Positions 34,486 to 43,101 of a stretch of DNA of 43,161 bases are shown here, in pieces (the first letter of the stretch is position 1; the number at the start of each line of letters is the position of its first letter). Origin of the DNA: Longimicrobiales bacterium (GTDB lineage: Bacteria; Gemmatimonadota; Gemmatimonadetes; Longimicrobiales; Gaopeijiaceae); NCBI GenBank assembly GCA_028279425.1, contig JANQNV010000025.1, positions 1 through 43,161 on the forward strand, in the 5' to 3' direction. The notes under the pieces are model-generated. The model searched no databases, was not told where the DNA came from, and worked only from the letters and a program-made list of their open reading frames with translations. A program made the translations under genes and the position numbers.

Positions 34486-35241
34486 ATGAACAGAGCGCGG
34501 TGCACGATCGTGCCCTTGGCCCTTGCGCTTGCGTTGCTGGGTGCCCCTTCGGGCGGCGCGGCCCAGGCCGGAGGGGGCGAGGAGGCGCGGGCCGGCGCGG
34601 CCGAGTTCGGTGAGTCACGGGCAGGCGGCCATGCCCCGCGGGATCTGGCCTTCGGATTTTCGGGCGTCACCTACCTGTTCGAGGCGATCGACCAGGTCTA
34701 CACCGACGCCGACGAACACCTCCCCGGCAACGTCGGGTTCCGCCTCAGCAAGGCCTGGTTCGGCGAGCGGCGCTGGGGACTGATGCTCGACACGGAGCTG
34801 TACCTCGGCGTCGCCGACCGCACGCTCCTCGACTCGTCGATGCCGAACACGATCTTCGGGCTCCAGGCGTTTCTGGGGCCGGCGCTCGCGGTCGGCCCCG
34901 TACAGTTCTACGCCCTCGGCGGTGTGAACCGCACCACGGTGGGCGAATCGCAGATCGTCGAGGTACCGGGTCTCGTGGTGATCCGCTACATCGGCTCCGG
35001 TGGATTGTCCAACGTCTGGGCCGCGCACCTGAACGCCCTGGCCGAGCGATCTGCCGGTACGGGTACGAATGTGATTGCGAGCATCCCGCGCTACGAAGAA
35101 GTCTCGCCTGCGGCGGTGTTCGGGGGTGCCTTCGATTTCGGCGGTGGTGGGACCGGCTTCCGACTGTCCATCGACTACCTCCCGATCTTCATCGGGCCGA
35201 CCCGCAACAACTTCCGCGTGACGCTGTCGGTCGCGGGCTGA
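34486..35241 (+). CDS. Exported beta-rich outer-membrane protein
   Basis: A 251-residue protein with a clear signal peptide (VPLALALALLGAPSGGAAQA) and a ctggagg ribosome binding site. The mature part has barrel-like strands (LAFGFSGVTYLFE, VGFRLSKAWFG, WGLMLDTELYLGVA, FRLSIDYLPIFI, NFRVTLSVAG). The C-terminal strand does not end in Phe or Trp, so a typical BAM-assembled barrel is likely but not certain. No named family recognised. It is the last gene before a 714-base non-coding gap. Confidence 0.6.
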   Translation: MNRARCTIVPLALALALLGAPSGGAAQAGGGEEARAGAAEFGESRAGGHAPRDLAFGFSGVTYLFEAIDQVYTDADEHLPGNVGFRLSKAWFGERRWGLMLDTELYLGVADRTLLDSSMPNTIFGLQAFLGPALAVGPVQFYALGGVNRTTVGESQIVEVPGLVVIRYIGSGGLSNVWAAHLNALAERSAGTGTNVIASIPRYEEVSPAAVFGGAFDFGGGGTGFRLSIDYLPIFIGPTRNNFRVTLSVAG

Positions 35242-35389
35242 TTTCGATCGGGCGTCTGGCGCTGGGGAACTGCCTGACTCGGGTGGTCCGACGAAGAGCT
35301 CGTCGATCGCCGGGGGCGGGGCGGCCGGCCGGGACCGCCCCGCGCCCGAGAAAACGCTACCAACCCTGTCCGCGGCGGCTCTGGAGGGG

Positions 35390-35438
35390 TGCGTGGACAC
35401 GGTTCGTGGCTCTGAGAGCAGGGAACCGTGTCTGCGCA
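35390..35438 (+). ncRNA. Candidate structured RNA hairpin
   Basis: Bases 35390-35405 pair with 35423-35438 in a continuous 16-base-pair stem with two G-U wobbles (arms TGCGTGGACACGGTTC and GAACCGTGTCTGCGCA). The 17-base loop can itself pair as GCTC, TGA, GAGC. The outer pair CCTGTC/GACAGG (35365-35370, 35458-35463) might enclose it. No match to a known RNA family was recognised; strand and expression are unknown. It could equally be a DNA-level repeat. Confidence 0.3.
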
Positions 35439-35491
35439 GCGAGTTTCCCGGGGGGCAGACAGGATTCATGGCGTTCCCCGGCATCCCCGGA

Positions 35492-35514
35492 CGGTTGGCC
35501 GGGCCGGCCAACCG
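35492..35514. promoter_or_regulatory. 23-base near-perfect palindrome
   Basis: CGGTTGGCCGG and CCGGCCAACCG flank a single central G. As RNA it would fold into a stem of about 9 pairs with a 5-base loop; as DNA it is a plausible dimeric-repressor site. No T-tract follows, so an intrinsic terminator is unlikely. Confidence 0.4.
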
Positions 35515-35901
35515 ACACCCAAAACCATCTTCGATCCGGACACTATCCACATTAGGTCGTACCTATATACGGGCAGGCTGTCGATGCGCGCCGCGGGGCC
35601 CTTGGGGCGACCCAGCGCCGGCACCACCCGGGCCGCCGTCGTGGAGCGGCGAAAACGGGCCGCGCGAGCCCGGCCCGCCGAAGGACCTCGCGTCGGCCCG
35701 CGGAGTCACGGGAAGCCGCTTCCTGCAAGGCAGAACGGCGCGCGGCTAGGTCGCGCGCGCGCTCGCACGTGCCGGGCCCTCGTAACCGATGTACCGGCAA
35801 AAGATTGCCTTCGGCGCAGAGTCTGTTTCCTTTTTTTCGTTCGCACGATCGGAAGTATCGCGAAGAGACGCTCCACGGCTCTGGATCGGAGTCGCGAGCG
35901 C

Positions 35902-35922
35902 GTCGACCGTGGCACGGTCGAC
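35902..35922. promoter_or_regulatory. 21-base perfect palindrome just upstream of nqrA
   Basis: GTCGACCGTG and CACGGTCGAC flank one central G, ending 33 bases before the nqrA ATG. The position fits either an operator overlapping a promoter or a 5' leader hairpin close to the translation start. No regulator gene that would bind it is evident nearby. Confidence 0.45.
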
Positions 35923-35955
35923 CGAGTGGGGCGGACTATCTGGAACGACGAACGA

Positions 35956-37338
35956 ATGGGTGTCCACAAGGTCAGGAAGGGGCTCGACCTCCCGCTTTCG
36001 GGAGCCCCCCGGCAGGTGATCTCCGGCAGCCCTCCGGTACGACGCGTCGCCGTCATGGCCGACGACTTCCCGGGTATGAAACCCGGTTTCGAGGTCGATG
36101 TCGGCGACACGGTTCGCAGGGGCCAGCTGATCTTTCGGGATCGGCGTCGAAATGAGGTGCGCCACACCGCGCCCGCAGCGGGAACGGTCGTGGCGATCCA
36201 CCGCGGCGCTCGTCGCGCACTGCTCTCGGTCGTCATCGAGTTGAACGAGCGCGAGCGCGAGGGCCGTCCCGCCGACGAGGACTTTCAGCCCTTCGAGTCG
36301 TTCACCGGCAGAGACCCCGGAGAATTGCGGGGCGACGAGGTGCGCGCCCTGCTGCAGGAGTCGGGACTGTGGACGGCGCTTCGGCGGCGTCCGTTTTCAA
36401 AGGTACCTACCCCCGACGAGGCCGCGCCGCACAGCATCTTCGTGACGGTCACCGACTCGAACCCCCTCGCGCCCGACCCCGAGGTCGTGCTCGAGGATCA
36501 GAGGGACGCCTTCGAGGCCGGTCTGCGTGCGCTCGGCCAGCTGACCGATGGCAAGGTGTTCGTCTGCGTCGCCCACGGATCATCGCTCGCAGGCGGCTTC
36601 AGGACGCCGGTCCAGATCGAGGAGTTCAAGGGGCCGCATCCTTCGGGGACCGCAGGCTACCACATCCACGCCTTGGCTCCCGTGAGTCGCAAGCGAGTGG
36701 TGTGGCAGATCGGATACCAGGATGTGGCGTCCATCGGACGGCTGTTCGAGACGGGGCGGCTCGATCTCGATCGGGTCGTATCGCTCGGCGGGCCGCCGCT
36801 CTCGAACCCCACCCTGGTTCGCACGCGCGCGGGTGCATCGACCCACGACCTCCTCGCCGACGAGGAGGCGGGTTTGGGCGACGTGCGCTACATCTCGGGC
36901 TCGGTTCTGAGCGGGAAGCGCGCCATGGGTGAGGAGTACGGGTACCTCGGTCGCTTCGACAACCAGATCAGCGTTCTCGAAGAGGATCGGAAGCGCGAGT
37001 TCATCGGATGGCTGTCACCGGGAGCCAAGAAGTTCTCGACGCTTCCGATCTACCTGTCGACGCTGAGCAGGGCGCCGATGGATCTGACCACGACGACCAA
37101 CGGGTCGGAGCGGGCCATCATTCCCATCGGTATGTACGAATCGGTGATGCCCTTCGACCTGGTCATCACCTACCTCCTTCGCGCCCTCGCCGTCGGTGAC
37201 GTCGAGACGGCCGAACAGCTGGGATGCCTGGAGTTGGATGAAGAAGATCTCGCCCTCTGCACCTTCGTGGACGCGGGGAAGACCGAGTTCGGTCCGCTTC
37301 TGCGCAAGAATCTCGAGATCATCGAAAGGGATGGTTGA
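35956..37338 (+). CDS. nqrA: Na+-NQR subunit A
   Basis: A 460-residue subunit of the Na+-translocating NADH:ubiquinone reductase. NqrA is the cytoplasmic, quinone-associated subunit. The N-terminus MGVHKVRKGLDLPLSGAP matches the family opening (KKGLDLP-x-x-GAP). Other family blocks are present: DDFPGMKPGFEVDVGDTVRR, VFVTVTDSNPLAPDP (as FVTVTDSNPLAPDP), VAHGSSL, HPSGTAGYHIHALAPVSRK and TTNGSERAIIPIGMYE. Slightly longer than the common 446. The ATG at 35956 is chosen because it aligns with the family start; longer frames enter the structured region. It begins an eight-gene operon, and its stop overlaps the nqrB start by one base (TGATG). Confidence 0.96.
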   Translation: MGVHKVRKGLDLPLSGAPRQVISGSPPVRRVAVMADDFPGMKPGFEVDVGDTVRRGQLIFRDRRRNEVRHTAPAAGTVVAIHRGARRALLSVVIELNEREREGRPADEDFQPFESFTGRDPGELRGDEVRALLQESGLWTALRRRPFSKVPTPDEAAPHSIFVTVTDSNPLAPDPEVVLEDQRDAFEAGLRALGQLTDGKVFVCVAHGSSLAGGFRTPVQIEEFKGPHPSGTAGYHIHALAPVSRKRVVWQIGYQDVASIGRLFETGRLDLDRVVSLGGPPLSNPTLVRTRAGASTHDLLADEEAGLGDVRYISGSVLSGKRAMGEEYGYLGRFDNQISVLEEDRKREFIGWLSPGAKKFSTLPIYLSTLSRAPMDLTTTTNGSERAIIPIGMYESVMPFDLVITYLLRALAVGDVETAEQLGCLELDEEDLALCTFVDAGKTEFGPLLRKNLEIIERDG

Positions 37339-38561
37339 TGAAGCTCATACGTAGTCAGCTCGACCGAGTCGAGCCCCATTTCGAGGCGGGTGGACGGCTG
37401 GAGAAGCTGTACCCGCTCTACGAGATGATCGACACCATCACCTACACGCCGGGTCACGTGACCCGGAGTGGTTCGCACGTGCGCGACGGGCTCGACCTCA
37501 AGCGCATGATGTTCACGGTGGTGATCGCCATGCAGCCCGTGGTCATCTGGGCGATGTACAACGCGGGTCTGCAGGCGGCCAATGCGATTGCGCAAGGCGC
37601 GACGCCCCTGGATGTCTGGCAAACCTGGGTGTTCACCGAACTCCTCGGGATGACCTTCGATCCGAGCAACATCCTGACGTGTACCATCTACGGGGCGCTG
37701 TTCTTCGTCCCGATCGCGATCGTGGTCAATGCGTCGGGTGGCCTCGTCGAAGTGATTTTCGCGGTCACTCGAAAACACGAAGTGAACGAAGGCTTCCTCG
37801 TCACCGGAGCGCTGATCCCGCTCATTCTGCCTCCCGCCATCCCGCTCTGGATGGTGGCGCTGGGTACGATGTTCGGGGTGGTGTTCGCCAAGGAGGTGTT
37901 CGGGGGCACGGGGATGAACTTCCTGAACCCCGCGCTCACGGCGCGCGCCTTCCTGTTCTTTGCGTACCCTGCTGCGATGTCGGGCGACGCGCCGTGGATC
38001 GCGGCCAACTTCACGGGCGTCGACAGCTTCAGCGGAGCGACGATCCTCGCGCAGGCGGCGGCGGGTCCGGTCGACTTCTCCGACACGAGCGTCTGGTGGA
38101 GCTCCTTCGTCGGGCTCGAGCCGGGCTCACTCGGCGAAACGTCGGCGCTTCTCTGCCTCGTGGGCGCGGGGCTCCTGCTCTTCACGCGCATCGGGTCGTG
38201 GCGCACGATGGCCGGAGTCACGATCGGGACGGCGATCTTTGCCTTCCTCCTGAACTCCATCGGGTCCGACACGAACCCGATGTTCGCGATGCCCTTCCAT
38301 TGGCACATCGTCGTGGGCGGCTGGATGTTCGGGATGGTCTTCATGGCGACCGACCCGGTTTCGAGCGCCTACACGGATGTCGGCAAGTGGTGGTACGGTA
38401 TCGGGATCGGCGCCCTGGTCGTCCTGGTTCGGGTCGTGAATCCCGCGTATCCCGAGGGGATGATGCTCGCGATCCTCTTCATGAACATGTTTGCGCCCCT
38501 CATCGATCACTTCGTGATTCGTCGCAATGTGAAGCGGAGGATGCTGCGCTATGCAGACTGA
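37338..38561 (+). CDS. nqrB: Na+-NQR subunit B
   Basis: A 407-residue integral membrane subunit with about ten helices that carries covalent FMN and riboflavin and forms part of the sodium channel. The FMN is attached by ApbE to a threonine in S-G-A-T; here Thr235 in DSFSGATIL, against Thr236 in Vibrio cholerae. Other family blocks: KRMMFTVVIAMQPVVIWAMY, FAKEVFGGTGMNFLNPAL, GSDTNPMFAMPFHWH and MVFMATDPVSSAYTDVGKWW. The ATG at 37338 is used; a TTG three bases earlier is not needed. Overlaps nqrC by 11 bases. Confidence 0.97.
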   Translation: MKLIRSQLDRVEPHFEAGGRLEKLYPLYEMIDTITYTPGHVTRSGSHVRDGLDLKRMMFTVVIAMQPVVIWAMYNAGLQAANAIAQGATPLDVWQTWVFTELLGMTFDPSNILTCTIYGALFFVPIAIVVNASGGLVEVIFAVTRKHEVNEGFLVTGALIPLILPPAIPLWMVALGTMFGVVFAKEVFGGTGMNFLNPALTARAFLFFAYPAAMSGDAPWIAANFTGVDSFSGATILAQAAAGPVDFSDTSVWWSSFVGLEPGSLGETSALLCLVGAGLLLFTRIGSWRTMAGVTIGTAIFAFLLNSIGSDTNPMFAMPFHWHIVVGGWMFGMVFMATDPVSSAYTDVGKWWYGIGIGALVVLVRVVNPAYPEGMMLAILFMNMFAPLIDHFVIRRNVKRRMLRYAD

Positions 38562-39330
38562 TGCTTTGAAGACGATCGGGTTCGCGGCCGCGGTGTGCGT
38601 CGTGTGCTCGATCTTCGTGGCCAGTGCCGCCGTGGCGCTGAAGGACCGCCAGGAGGAGAACCGGGTCCTCGATCTCCGCTCCAAGGTGCTCCTGGTCGCC
38701 GACCTGGCCGAGCCCGGGCAGCCCCTCGCTCGCGAGGTGGTCAACGAGCGCTTCGAGGAGAACCTCTCGTCGGCGGTGATCGAGCTCGAGACGGGTGAAC
38801 GCTCCGATCTCGACCCGCTCACCTACGACCAGCGTGCAGCGACCCAGGATCCCGACCGGAGCGAGGCCGCACCGGCCAACCCGGCCAAGGTGAGCCGGAT
38901 TCCCGATCACGCCCTGATCTACGAACTCGTCGAGAATGACGAGGTGCAGCGTCTGATCCTCCCCGTGCACGGATACGGATTGTGGTCGACGATGTACGGC
39001 TTCATCGCCTTGAGCGGTGACTTGCAACGCATCGAGGGGATCACCTTCTACGAGCACGGCGAGACGGCTGGGCTCGGTGGAGAGGTCGACAACCCGCGCT
39101 GGCAGGCCCTCTGGCCGGGTCGCCAGGCGTTCGACGATTCGTGGGTGCCCCAGATCGAGGTGATCAAGGGGAATGCGGGGCCGGTCGAGAGTGACCCCTA
39201 CCGGGTCGACGGGCTCGCGGGGGCGACGCTGACCTCCCGGGGCGTGACCAACCTGCTCCACTTCTGGTTGGGTGAAGAGGGCTTCGGTCCGTTCTTGGAC
39301 CGGTACCGGGCCGAAAGGGGGATCACGTGA
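38551..39330 (+). CDS. nqrC: Na+-NQR subunit C
   Basis: A 259-residue subunit with an N-terminal helix ([20 protein letters not shown]) and a large periplasmic FMN-binding domain. Covalent FMN attaches to Thr226 in [13 protein letters not shown], matching Thr225 in V. cholerae. [19 protein letters not shown] and [14 protein letters not shown] are family blocks (the first begins I-LPVHGYG). It passes electrons between the membrane iron-sulfur centre and the NqrB FMN. ATG lies inside the nqrB 3' end; its stop overlaps the nqrD GTG (GTGA). Confidence 0.96.
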   Translation: MQTDALKTIGFAAAVCVVCSIFVASAAVALKDRQEENRVLDLRSKVLLVADLAEPGQPLAREVVNERFEENLSSAVIELETGERSDLDPLTYDQRAATQDPDRSEAAPANPAKVSRIPDHALIYELVENDEVQRLILPVHGYGLWSTMYGFIALSGDLQRIEGITFYEHGETAGLGGEVDNPRWQALWPGRQAFDDSWVPQIEVIKGNAGPVESDPYRVDGLAGATLTSRGVTNLLHFWLGEEGFGPFLDRYRAERGIT

Positions 39331-39998
39331 CCAAGGCCGAGCGCGAGGTTCTCCTCGACCCACTTCTGAACAACAATCCGATCGCCCTCCAGGTGCTCGG
39401 CATCTGCTCCGCTCTGGCGGTCACCACGAAGCTGAGTGTGTCGCTGGTGATGAGCGCGGCGGTCTTGTTCGTGCTCGTGGGGTCGAATGTGGCCGTGAGC
39501 GCGATCCGCAAGGGACTGCCGCCGAGCATCCGGATCATCGTCGAGCTCACGATCATCGCCTCTCTGGTGATCATCGCCGACCAGATCCTCAAGGCGTTCG
39601 TCTACGACATCTGGAAGCAGTTGACGGTGTTCGTGGGCCTCATCATCACGAACTGCATCATCATGGGCCGGGCCGAGGCCTTCGCCATCCAGAACCCGAT
39701 CAAGCTGTCGTTCTACGATGCGGTCGGGAATGCGGCGGGATACAGCTTGATCCTGCTCGCGGTGGCCTTCTTCAGAGAGCTCTTCGGCACGGGTCGGCTC
39801 CTCGGCTTCACGATTCTCCAGCCGGTCACGGAGGGCGGGTGGTACACGCCCAACGGACTCATGGTGCTCTCGCCCGCGGCATTCCTGCTGATCGGGCTGT
39901 TCATCTGGGCGATCCGCTGGCGCTACCCGGAGCAGAACGAGGACGAGTTCCACGTCCATGGACTGCTCGAGGCCCACGAAACCGGTCTGCTGAGGTAA
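39327..39998 (+). CDS. nqrD: Na+-NQR subunit D
   Basis: A 223-residue integral membrane subunit with six helices, half of the inverted-repeat pair with NqrE. Cys27 (LGICSAL) and Cys110 ([14 protein letters not shown]) correspond to the cysteines (29 and 112 in V. cholerae) that hold the intramembrane iron centre together with NqrE. Starts at GTG overlapping the nqrC stop. The soluble C-terminal tail is acidic ([12 protein letters not shown]). Confidence 0.96.
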   Translation: MTKAEREVLLDPLLNNNPIALQVLGICSALAVTTKLSVSLVMSAAVLFVLVGSNVAVSAIRKGLPPSIRIIVELTIIASLVIIADQILKAFVYDIWKQLTVFVGLIITNCIIMGRAEAFAIQNPIKLSFYDAVGNAAGYSLILLAVAFFRELFGTGRLLGFTILQPVTEGGWYTPNGLMVLSPAAFLLIGLFIWAIRWRYPEQNEDEFHVHGLLEAHETGLLR

Positions 39999-40002
39999 GG
40001 CG

Positions 40003-40617
40003 ATGCTCGAGCACTACCTGAGTCTTCTGACGACGGCGATCTTCGTCGAAAACCTGGCGCTGGCCTTCTTCCTGGGCATGTGCTCGTTCCTTGCTGTTTC
40101 GCGCAAGGTCGACACTGCGATCGGGCTTGGGTTCGCCGTCATCTTCGTGTTGGGGATCACGACGCCGCTCAACCAGATCATCAACTCGACCCTGCTGAAG
40201 CCGGGGTCGCTCGCGTGGCTGGGCATCGAGCCGGTGCCCGACCTTTCGTTCCTCACCTACCTGTTCCTCATCGGCACGATCGCCGCGACGGTCCAGGTGG
40301 TCGAGATGGCGGTCGACAAGTACGCGCCGGGCCTGTACGGGGCTCTGGGTGTCTTCCTTCCGCTCATTGCCGTGAACTGCGCGATCCTCGGTGGATCGCT
40401 GTTCATGGTCAACCGCGACTACACGCTGCCCGAGGCGACGGTGTACGGCATCGGCGCCGGAATCGGGTGGTTCCTGGCGATCGTGGGGCTGGCCGCCGTT
40501 CGGGAGCGCATTCGCTACTCGAACGTCCCGGCCCCGCTGCGTGGTCTCGGTATCACCTTCATCGTGGTCGGCCTGATGTCGCTTGGATTCATGGCCTTCT
40601 CGGGTATTCAGCTGTGA
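40003..40617 (+). CDS. nqrE: Na+-NQR subunit E
   Basis: A 204-residue integral membrane subunit. Cys27 ([10 protein letters not shown]) and Cys126 ([14 protein letters not shown]) are the partners of the NqrD cysteines in coordinating the membrane [2Fe-2S] centre. Family blocks: [16 protein letters not shown] and AVREIR-like [11 protein letters not shown]. Separated from nqrD by 4 bases and overlapping nqrF by 4 (GTGA). The Rnf homologues RnfA/RnfE are related, but the flanking nqrA and nqrF exclude Rnf. Confidence 0.96.
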   Translation: MLEHYLSLLTTAIFVENLALAFFLGMCSFLAVSRKVDTAIGLGFAVIFVLGITTPLNQIINSTLLKPGSLAWLGIEPVPDLSFLTYLFLIGTIAATVQVVEMAVDKYAPGLYGALGVFLPLIAVNCAILGGSLFMVNRDYTLPEATVYGIGAGIGWFLAIVGLAAVRERIRYSNVPAPLRGLGITFIVVGLMSLGFMAFSGIQL

Positions 40618-41837
40618 CAACCATTCTCCTTGGTGTAGCCGTCTTCACGGTCGTCATTCTCACTCTGGTCGGGCTTCTGCTGGGAGCCCGGAGCAAACTG
40701 GTCGAGAGCGGAGACGTTCTCATCAAAATCAACGAGGGTGGCGAACACGACGTCACGACCGCGGCCGGCAGCACCCTCCTCAATACACTCGCGGCCGAGA
40801 AGATCTTCATCCCCTCCGCGTGCGGCGGCGGAGGTACGTGCGGCGTCTGCAAGGTGAAGGTGCTGGACGGCGGTGGCGCTCTACTTCCGACCGAAGAGAG
40901 CCACATCACGCGCGGAGAGGCCCGCGAGGGGTGGCGCCTGTCGTGCCAGGTGAAGGTCAAGCAGGATTGTCAGATCGAGGTCGAGGAGGAACTCTTCGAC
41001 GTCCGGCGCTGGCGCTGCAAGGTTCGCTCGAACGACAACGTGGCGACCTTCATCAAGGAGTTGGTGCTGGAGCTGCCGCCGGGTGAGGAAGTCCCGTTCC
41101 GTGCAGGCGGCTACATCCAGATCGAGGCGCCGCCCCACGTGGCCGACTACTCCGGGTTCGAAATCGGCGACGAGTACCGGGGCGACTGGGACAAGTTCAA
41201 CATGTGGCGCTACACCTCGGTGGTCGAAGACGAGGTGACGCGGGCCTACTCCATGGCGAACTACCCGGAAGAAGAGGGCATCATCATGCTCAACGTCCGG
41301 ATCGCCTCGCCGCCGCCGCGACAGCCGGACGTTCCGCCGGGCCAGATGTCCTCCTTCATCTTCGGCCTCAAGCCGGGAGACGAAGTCGACATCACGGGTC
41401 CATTCGGCGAGTTTTTCGCCCGCGAGACCGAAAAGGAGATGGTCTTCGTCGGTGGTGGCGCCGGGATGGCGCCGATGCGCTCGCACATTCTCGACCAGTT
41501 CCGGCGTCTCGACACCGACCGGAAGATCACGTTCTGGTACGGTGCGCGGAGTCTGCGGGAGGCCTTCTACCAGGAGGACTTCGACGAGATTGCAACCGAG
41601 AACGACAACTTCACCTGGCACCTTGCGCTCTCCGAGCCGCAGGAAGAAGACAACTGGACCGGCTACACCGGCTTCATCCACCAGGTGCTCCACGACGAGT
41701 ACATCTCGAAGCACCCGGCGCCGGAGGACTGCGAGTACTACCTGTGTGGTCCGCCGCTGATGATCCAGGCCACGAAGAACATGCTCATCGACCTCGGTGT
41801 CGAAGAGAAGGACATCATGCTGGATGACTTCGGCTGA
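40614..41837 (+). CDS. nqrF: Na+-NQR subunit F (NADH dehydrogenase subunit)
   Basis: A 407-residue subunit that takes hydride from NADH. One N-terminal helix ([20 protein letters not shown]) is followed by a plant-type ferredoxin domain with Cys70, Cys76, Cys79 and Cys111, the same positions as in V. cholerae. Next comes an FAD domain (RAYSMANYP) and an NADH-binding domain ([35 protein letters not shown]). GTG start coupled to nqrE. Its end overlaps the apbE start by 14 bases. Confidence 0.97.
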   Translation: MTTILLGVAVFTVVILTLVGLLLGARSKLVESGDVLIKINEGGEHDVTTAAGSTLLNTLAAEKIFIPSACGGGGTCGVCKVKVLDGGGALLPTEESHITRGEAREGWRLSCQVKVKQDCQIEVEEELFDVRRWRCKVRSNDNVATFIKELVLELPPGEEVPFRAGGYIQIEAPPHVADYSGFEIGDEYRGDWDKFNMWRYTSVVEDEVTRAYSMANYPEEEGIIMLNVRIASPPPRQPDVPPGQMSSFIFGLKPGDEVDITGPFGEFFARETEKEMVFVGGGAGMAPMRSHILDQFRRLDTDRKITFWYGARSLREAFYQEDFDEIATENDNFTWHLALSEPQEEDNWTGYTGFIHQVLHDEYISKHPAPEDCEYYLCGPPLMIQATKNMLIDLGVEEKDIMLDDFG

Positions 41838-42921
41838 TCGAGGTCCACTCCGGCCAGGCCTGAGCCCCAGGGCGAAGATTCTTCTTCCCCTGGGGCTTTT
41901 GGCGCTCACCGCCCTCACCGTTCATCGGTTCTTCTTTGCCGAGGCTCCTCCGGGCGCACCGGTCGAGATCAGTGGTCCGACGATGGGTACATGGTTCACC
42001 GTGCGCTTCGACACCACGGCCATGGAGGCCGTCGACCGGGCGCAGCTCGCCGCTGCGATCGAGACCCGTCTCGACGAGGTGAACGACCTCATGTCGACGT
42101 ACGATCCCGACTCGGAGCTGTCGCGCTTCAATACGTCGATCAGCACGGAGCCGGTTGTGCTGTCGCCTCTGACGATCGAGGTGATCGAGGGCGCGCGGCA
42201 GATCAGCGATGCGACCGCAGGGGCCCTCGACGTGACCGTCGCGCCCCTCGTCGAGGCGTGGGGTTTCGGTGCGGCCGGTGAGCCGCCTGTCGCGCCGGCC
42301 GCCGATGTGCTCTCCGAGCTGGTCGAACGGGTCGGCTACCAGGGCCTTTCCGTCGATGCCGCTGCAGGTACCGTGACGAAGGCGCGGCGTGAGCTCACCG
42401 TCGACCTTTCGGCGGTCGCGAAGGGGTATGCGGCCGATCGGGTCGCCGACACCTTGGCCGCCCTCGGATTCGACCGTGTGCTCGTCGAGGTGGGTGGCGA
42501 GCTGCGAGCGGGCGCACCGAAATCGGACGGCTCCCCGTGGCGCATCGCGATCGAGCAGCCCGACATGGCCGGCCGGAGCATCCACCAGGTGGTGGGCGTC
42601 ACCCGAGAGGCCGTTGCCACGTCGGGCGACTACCGGAACGTGTACGAACTGGACGGGGTCCTATATACCCACCTGATCGACCCTCGCAGCGGGCGTCCGG
42701 CCCAGCACTCGGGGGCATCGGTCACGGTCATCCACCCCTCGGGGCTCATGGCCGATGGGTGGGCGACAGCGTTGGCGGTTCTCGGCGTCGACCAGGGGAT
42801 CGCCATCGCGGAACGCGAGGGGCTCGCGGCGTTGTTCGTGACGCGCCTCGATGAGACATTTCAGGGGCATGCGACGCCGGACTTCATCGCACGCTTCGGA
42901 CCGCTCGACAACAGGAATTGA
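41824..42921 (+). CDS. apbE: FAD:protein FMN transferase (ApbE)
   Basis: A 365-residue enzyme that transfers FMN from FAD to a threonine of NqrB and NqrC; periplasmic side. An N-terminal helix ([15 protein letters not shown]) has no lipobox cysteine, so it is a membrane anchor rather than the usual lipoprotein. Family blocks: [91 protein letters not shown] and [12 protein letters not shown]. The ATG (41824) sits inside nqrF. Co-location with the subunits it modifies strongly supports the assignment. Confidence 0.95.
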   Translation: MTSADRGPLRPGLSPRAKILLPLGLLALTALTVHRFFFAEAPPGAPVEISGPTMGTWFTVRFDTTAMEAVDRAQLAAAIETRLDEVNDLMSTYDPDSELSRFNTSISTEPVVLSPLTIEVIEGARQISDATAGALDVTVAPLVEAWGFGAAGEPPVAPAADVLSELVERVGYQGLSVDAAAGTVTKARRELTVDLSAVAKGYAADRVADTLAALGFDRVLVEVGGELRAGAPKSDGSPWRIAIEQPDMAGRSIHQVVGVTREAVATSGDYRNVYELDGVLYTHLIDPRSGRPAQHSGASVTVIHPSGLMADGWATALAVLGVDQGIAIAEREGLAALFVTRLDETFQGHATPDFIARFGPLDNRN

Positions 42922-42924
42922 GCC

Positions 42925-43101
42925 ATGTTTGCCACGATCGCCGTCACCGTCGTCGCCATCGCCTGGATCATGATCGGCCTGTCGGCCAGCGTCATCGGAG
43001 GCCGGCCCGCCTTGAAGGGTTCGTGTGGCGGGATCGCCGGGACCAAGTGCCCGTGTGGCAAGGAGCCCGGCGATCAGTGCAGCCTCGACGGAGCCGCCTG
43101 A
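42925..43101 (+). CDS. nqrM: Na+-NQR maturation protein NqrM
   Basis: A 58-residue protein that is easily missed because of its size. It has one N-terminal helix (ATIAVTVVAIAWIMIGLSA), then LKGSCGGI and a cysteine cluster (KCPCGKEPGDQC), four cysteines in all. NqrM is known to be needed for assembly of the NqrD/NqrE iron centre, probably by delivering iron. Starts 3 bases after the apbE stop, the usual place for this gene at the end of nqr operons. Confidence 0.93.
   Translation: MFATIAVTVVAIAWIMIGLSASVIGGRPALKGSCGGIAGTKCPCGKEPGDQCSLDGAA

Larger units (their letters stand above)
35242..35955. other. 714-base structured non-coding region upstream of nqrA
   Basis: No credible ORF on either strand. 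The left part (35310-35515) is rich in inverted repeats: GGGGCGG with CCGCCCC around 35317-35345; a 16-base-pair stem at 35390-35405/35423-35438; CCTGTC (35365-35370) with GACAGG (35458-35463), which could close that domain; and an 11-base perfect inverted repeat at 35492-35514. The middle has an AT-rich patch with TATATA at 35564-35569 that could be a -10 element. The right part has a T7 run at 35831-35837 and a perfect 10-base inverted repeat at 35902-35922. It probably holds the nqr promoter and either a long leader or a separate small RNA. Confidence 0.5.

Noticed and set aside
35242..35955. Known sodium riboswitch, tRNA, SRP RNA, 6S or RNase P RNA
   Set aside because: No diagnostic conserved sequence blocks of these RNAs could be seen; only generic stems are visible.
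35956..43101. Rnf complex
   Set aside because: NqrD/NqrE resemble RnfE/RnfA, but NqrA, NqrF with its FAD/NADH domains and NqrM identify Na+-NQR.
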